Positions 5,341-6,604 of a stretch of DNA of 6,604 nt are shown here, one piece after another. Location of the stretch: the NCBI GenBank assembly GCA_009775365.1, contig VSPM01000110.1, positions 1 through 6,604 on the forward strand, in the 5' to 3' direction. The DNA comes from Muribaculaceae bacterium (GTDB taxonomy: Bacteria > Bacteroidota > Bacteroidia > Bacteroidales > Muribaculaceae). Under the pieces are notes generated by a model. It was not told where the DNA came from. It searched no databases and was given only the letters and a program-made list of their open reading frames with translations. Both the position numbers and the translations under genes were made by a program. Within the stretch, counting starts at the first letter, position 1; the number at the start of each line of letters is the position of its first letter.

Positions 5341-5372
5341 AAAAAGGACACCGGGTATCCCTCCCGATGTCC
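5341..5372 (-). terminator. Rho-independent terminator after the recombinase gene
   Basis: Read on the minus strand, GGACATCGGG and CCCGGTGTCC pair over 10 bases (one U-G wobble) around the 7-nt loop AGGGATA, directly followed by TTTTT (5345-5341). This is a classical intrinsic terminator. It lies 127 bp after the recombinase stop and before the cargo-operon promoter, so it separates the two transcripts. Confidence 0.8.
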
Positions 5373-5498
5373 AACCACTAAAATCCACAATCAAAATAAA
5401 TTTATGACTGCGATTCGTATGCAAAATTAAGTCTTTATTCTCACTTGCACAACCTTATAACGCTCCGGCAGTGCGGAAAGTGCAGAAGATAAAGCAAT

Positions 5499-6419
5499 TT
5501 ATTTCATTGATGAGTAGTTGACTGAACCAAGACTGTTGATTGCTTTCGACATTAGGTCATCACTCGCACGAGTGTATTTTTCAGTATGTTTGAGGCTACT
5601 GTGTCCTAAGAGAGTTGATACAGTCTTGATGTTCGCGCCTCCGTTAAGAAGATTAACGCCGAAACTATGCCGGGCGCAATGCCATGTTATATGCTTGTCT
5701 ATCCCGGCTCTTTTTACCCAACGTTTAACGGCTTTCAAACAAGCAGTATGAGATGGTAACGGGAAAATCTTATTATCCCTATCATCTGCCGTTTCGGGTT
5801 GTCCTGCTAACGAAAGTATATCGTCATTTAAGGGAATGACAACACCACTCGCCGAACTATGTCCGCGTGTCTTATTCTGCTCGAATATAAGCAACTTGTT
5901 TGCATAGTCAATATTTCGATATGTTATGTCGCTTACATCACACCAACGCAGACCGCAGAACAAACTGAATAGAAAGGCACGTTGTATCACCGGGTTTTCA
6001 TTTGCGTAATGCGTTTCCATTAGCCTTTTGATTTCTTCCGGCGAAAGCACTTCCTTTTTGAGCGTCTTTTCATCGACTTTGATTGTTATTCCGTCGCATG
6101 GATTTTTCGGCAGAATATCTTTCTCAACGGCGTTGGTGAGAACCTTTTTGAAACGTTGGTAGATTGATTGAGGACCTTCACCTTTACCGTGAGCTTTGAG
6201 GTATTCTACAAAAGCCAACATCATCTCCTTGGTTAATTGCTGTGGACGTATAATTCGGTCATACATAGCATACGCCGGTGTTTCTTTGAGAAAGGCACGA
6301 AAACGACGATGCGCCAATTGTATCATTCTTTTATCAGCCTTAGTGTAGTTTTCTATGTATTCCTCAAAGAAATCATGGAAATTTGAGATACGGAAGTCAT
6401 CTTGACTTATTTTAAACAT
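5499..6419 (-). CDS. Tyrosine site-specific recombinase (integrase)
   Basis: This phage-type integrase cuts and rejoins DNA at attachment sites. From ATG at 6419 it has 306 residues. Residues 5-105 form the SAM-like core-binding domain; the catalytic domain follows. All six catalytic residues are visible: R158 (GLRWCD), K183 (QNKTRG), H247 and R250 (WHCARHS), H273 (LLGHSS) and the nucleophile Y282 (EKYTRA). The enzyme should therefore be active. The frame also opens at GTG 6464, but this adds 15 mostly hydrophobic residues lying over a hairpin, so I prefer 6419. No Shine-Dalgarno is present. Sampled G+C is 32-38%, lower than the mobilization genes. Its role in integrating this element is inferred from context; an attachment site could lie on either side and none can be identified from one copy. 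A terminator lies 127 bp downstream. Confidence 0.9.
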   Translation of the reverse strand: MFKISQDDFRISNFHDFFEEYIENYTKADKRMIQLAHRRFRAFLKETPAYAMYDRIIRPQQLTKEMMLAFVEYLKAHGKGEGPQSIYQRFKKVLTNAVEKDILPKNPCDGITIKVDEKTLKKEVLSPEEIKRLMETHYANENPVIQRAFLFSLFCGLRWCDVSDITYRNIDYANKLLIFEQNKTRGHSSASGVVIPLNDDILSLAGQPETADDRDNKIFPLPSHTACLKAVKRWVKRAGIDKHITWHCARHSFGVNLLNGGANIKTVSTLLGHSSLKHTEKYTRASDDLMSKAINSLGSVNYSSMK

Positions 6420-6431
6420 ACAAAATACAAT

Positions 6432-6477
6432 AAGGAGTGTTAAGTGTAATGAGAAAAAACACACCTAAACACTCCTT
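6432..6477. repeat. Inverted repeat between recombinase and transposase; possible IS end or leader hairpin
   Basis: AAGGAGTGTT (6432-6441) and AACACTCCTT (6468-6477) are perfect 10-bp inverted arms; inner GTGT (6444-6447) and ACAC (6461-6464) add four pairs. The loop is 13 nt. On the minus strand it ends 12 nt before the recombinase ATG, so as RNA it could affect that start. On the plus strand it lies where the left end of an insertion sequence would be expected, ahead of the transposase start. Which reading is right cannot be settled without the other end of the IS. Confidence 0.55.
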
Positions 6478-6509
6478 GAATTGATAGAACTCATAGATAA
6501 AGACACCAT

Positions 6510-6545
6510 AAGAATGGAAATCCTGCCAAGAATGGAAATCCTGCC
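6510..6545 (+). repeat. Perfect 18-bp tandem duplication
   Basis: Two exact adjacent copies of AAGAATGGAAATCCTGCC occupy 6510-6527 and 6528-6545. The length is a multiple of three, so the open frame is kept and RMEILP is doubled. It lies at the start of the putative transposase gene and supplies two in-frame ATGs. Confidence 0.95.
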
Positions 6546-6604
6546 GTATCTGACAACCGCCAAACGAGGCTACACATGCAAGGGAGACCTTTGCGAGGTC
6601 ATCC
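6514..6604 (+). CDS. N-terminal fragment of a probable IS4/IS5-type transposase
   Basis: A plus-strand frame runs to the right edge without a stop: MEILPRMEILPYLTTAKRG, then YTCKGDLCEVI. The block 'ILPYLxxAKRGY' followed by 'LCEVI' resembles the N-terminus of Bacteroidetes IS4/IS5-type transposases with a DUF4096 domain, where it precedes the 'YKLKTGCQW' helix. Only about 30 residues are visible, so the call is tentative. The frame is open back to 6469, and ELIDKDTIR just before the first ATG also looks like protein, so translation may start at TTG 6481. The ATG at 6532 in the second repeat copy is another choice. It points away from the recombinase. It may be an IS that landed next to the element, or flanking host DNA. 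Confidence 0.5.
   Translation, partial: MEILPRMEILPYLTTAKRGYTCKGDLCEVI

Noticed and set aside
5373..5498. Possible promoter (TTTG plus near TAnnTTTG) for a small RNA after the recombinase
   Set aside because: The -7 match is imperfect, the spacing is too long, and a transcript would run only a few tens of bases into the terminator.
1..6604. CRISPR array, tRNA-associated attachment site, antibiotic-resistance gene
   Set aside because: No regularly spaced repeats, no tRNA-like cloverleaf and no recognisable resistance protein were seen on either strand.

Overview
The window looks like part of an integrative and mobilizable element from a gut Bacteroidales bacterium (Bacteroides, Parabacteroides or Alistipes type). 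The evidence is the gene set: a MobV-family relaxase, a DUF3987 P-loop protein, an excisionase-like helix-turn-helix protein and a tyrosine recombinase. A TAnnTTTG promoter motif and the general lack of Shine-Dalgarno sequences point the same way. No genus can be fixed from the sequence.

Almost everything is on the minus strand, so the element reads from right to left. At the right edge (6514-6604, plus strand) is the start of what is probably an IS4/IS5-type transposase with an 18-bp tandem duplication. A tyrosine recombinase (6419-5499) follows, with a hairpin just before its start and an intrinsic terminator after it (5372-5341). Next is a tightly spaced four-gene cargo operon: a 52-residue putative antitoxin (5228-5070), a GNAT toxin-like acetyltransferase (5067-4534), a 127-residue membrane-anchored protein (4517-4134) and a 147-residue unknown (4108-3665). 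The last two are strikingly AT-rich. A 657-bp block (3664-3008) has no convincing gene but holds repeated TAACGGT motifs and hairpins. The mobilization module follows: helix-turn-helix protein (3007-2582), DUF3987 protein (2585-1239, overlapping by ATGA), a 453-bp hairpin-dense spacer with a candidate oriT at 1090-1117, and the MobV relaxase (785 to the left edge, incomplete).

Proposed working model (inference from families and order): the recombinase integrates and excises the element, the small HTH protein assists or controls, the DUF3987 protein acts on element DNA, and the relaxase nicks at oriT for transfer by a helper conjugative element. The acetyltransferase/antitoxin pair would stabilise the element. 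The two AT-rich genes behind it are unknown and are the best candidates for something undescribed. No tRNA, rRNA, CRISPR array or antibiotic-resistance gene was seen.
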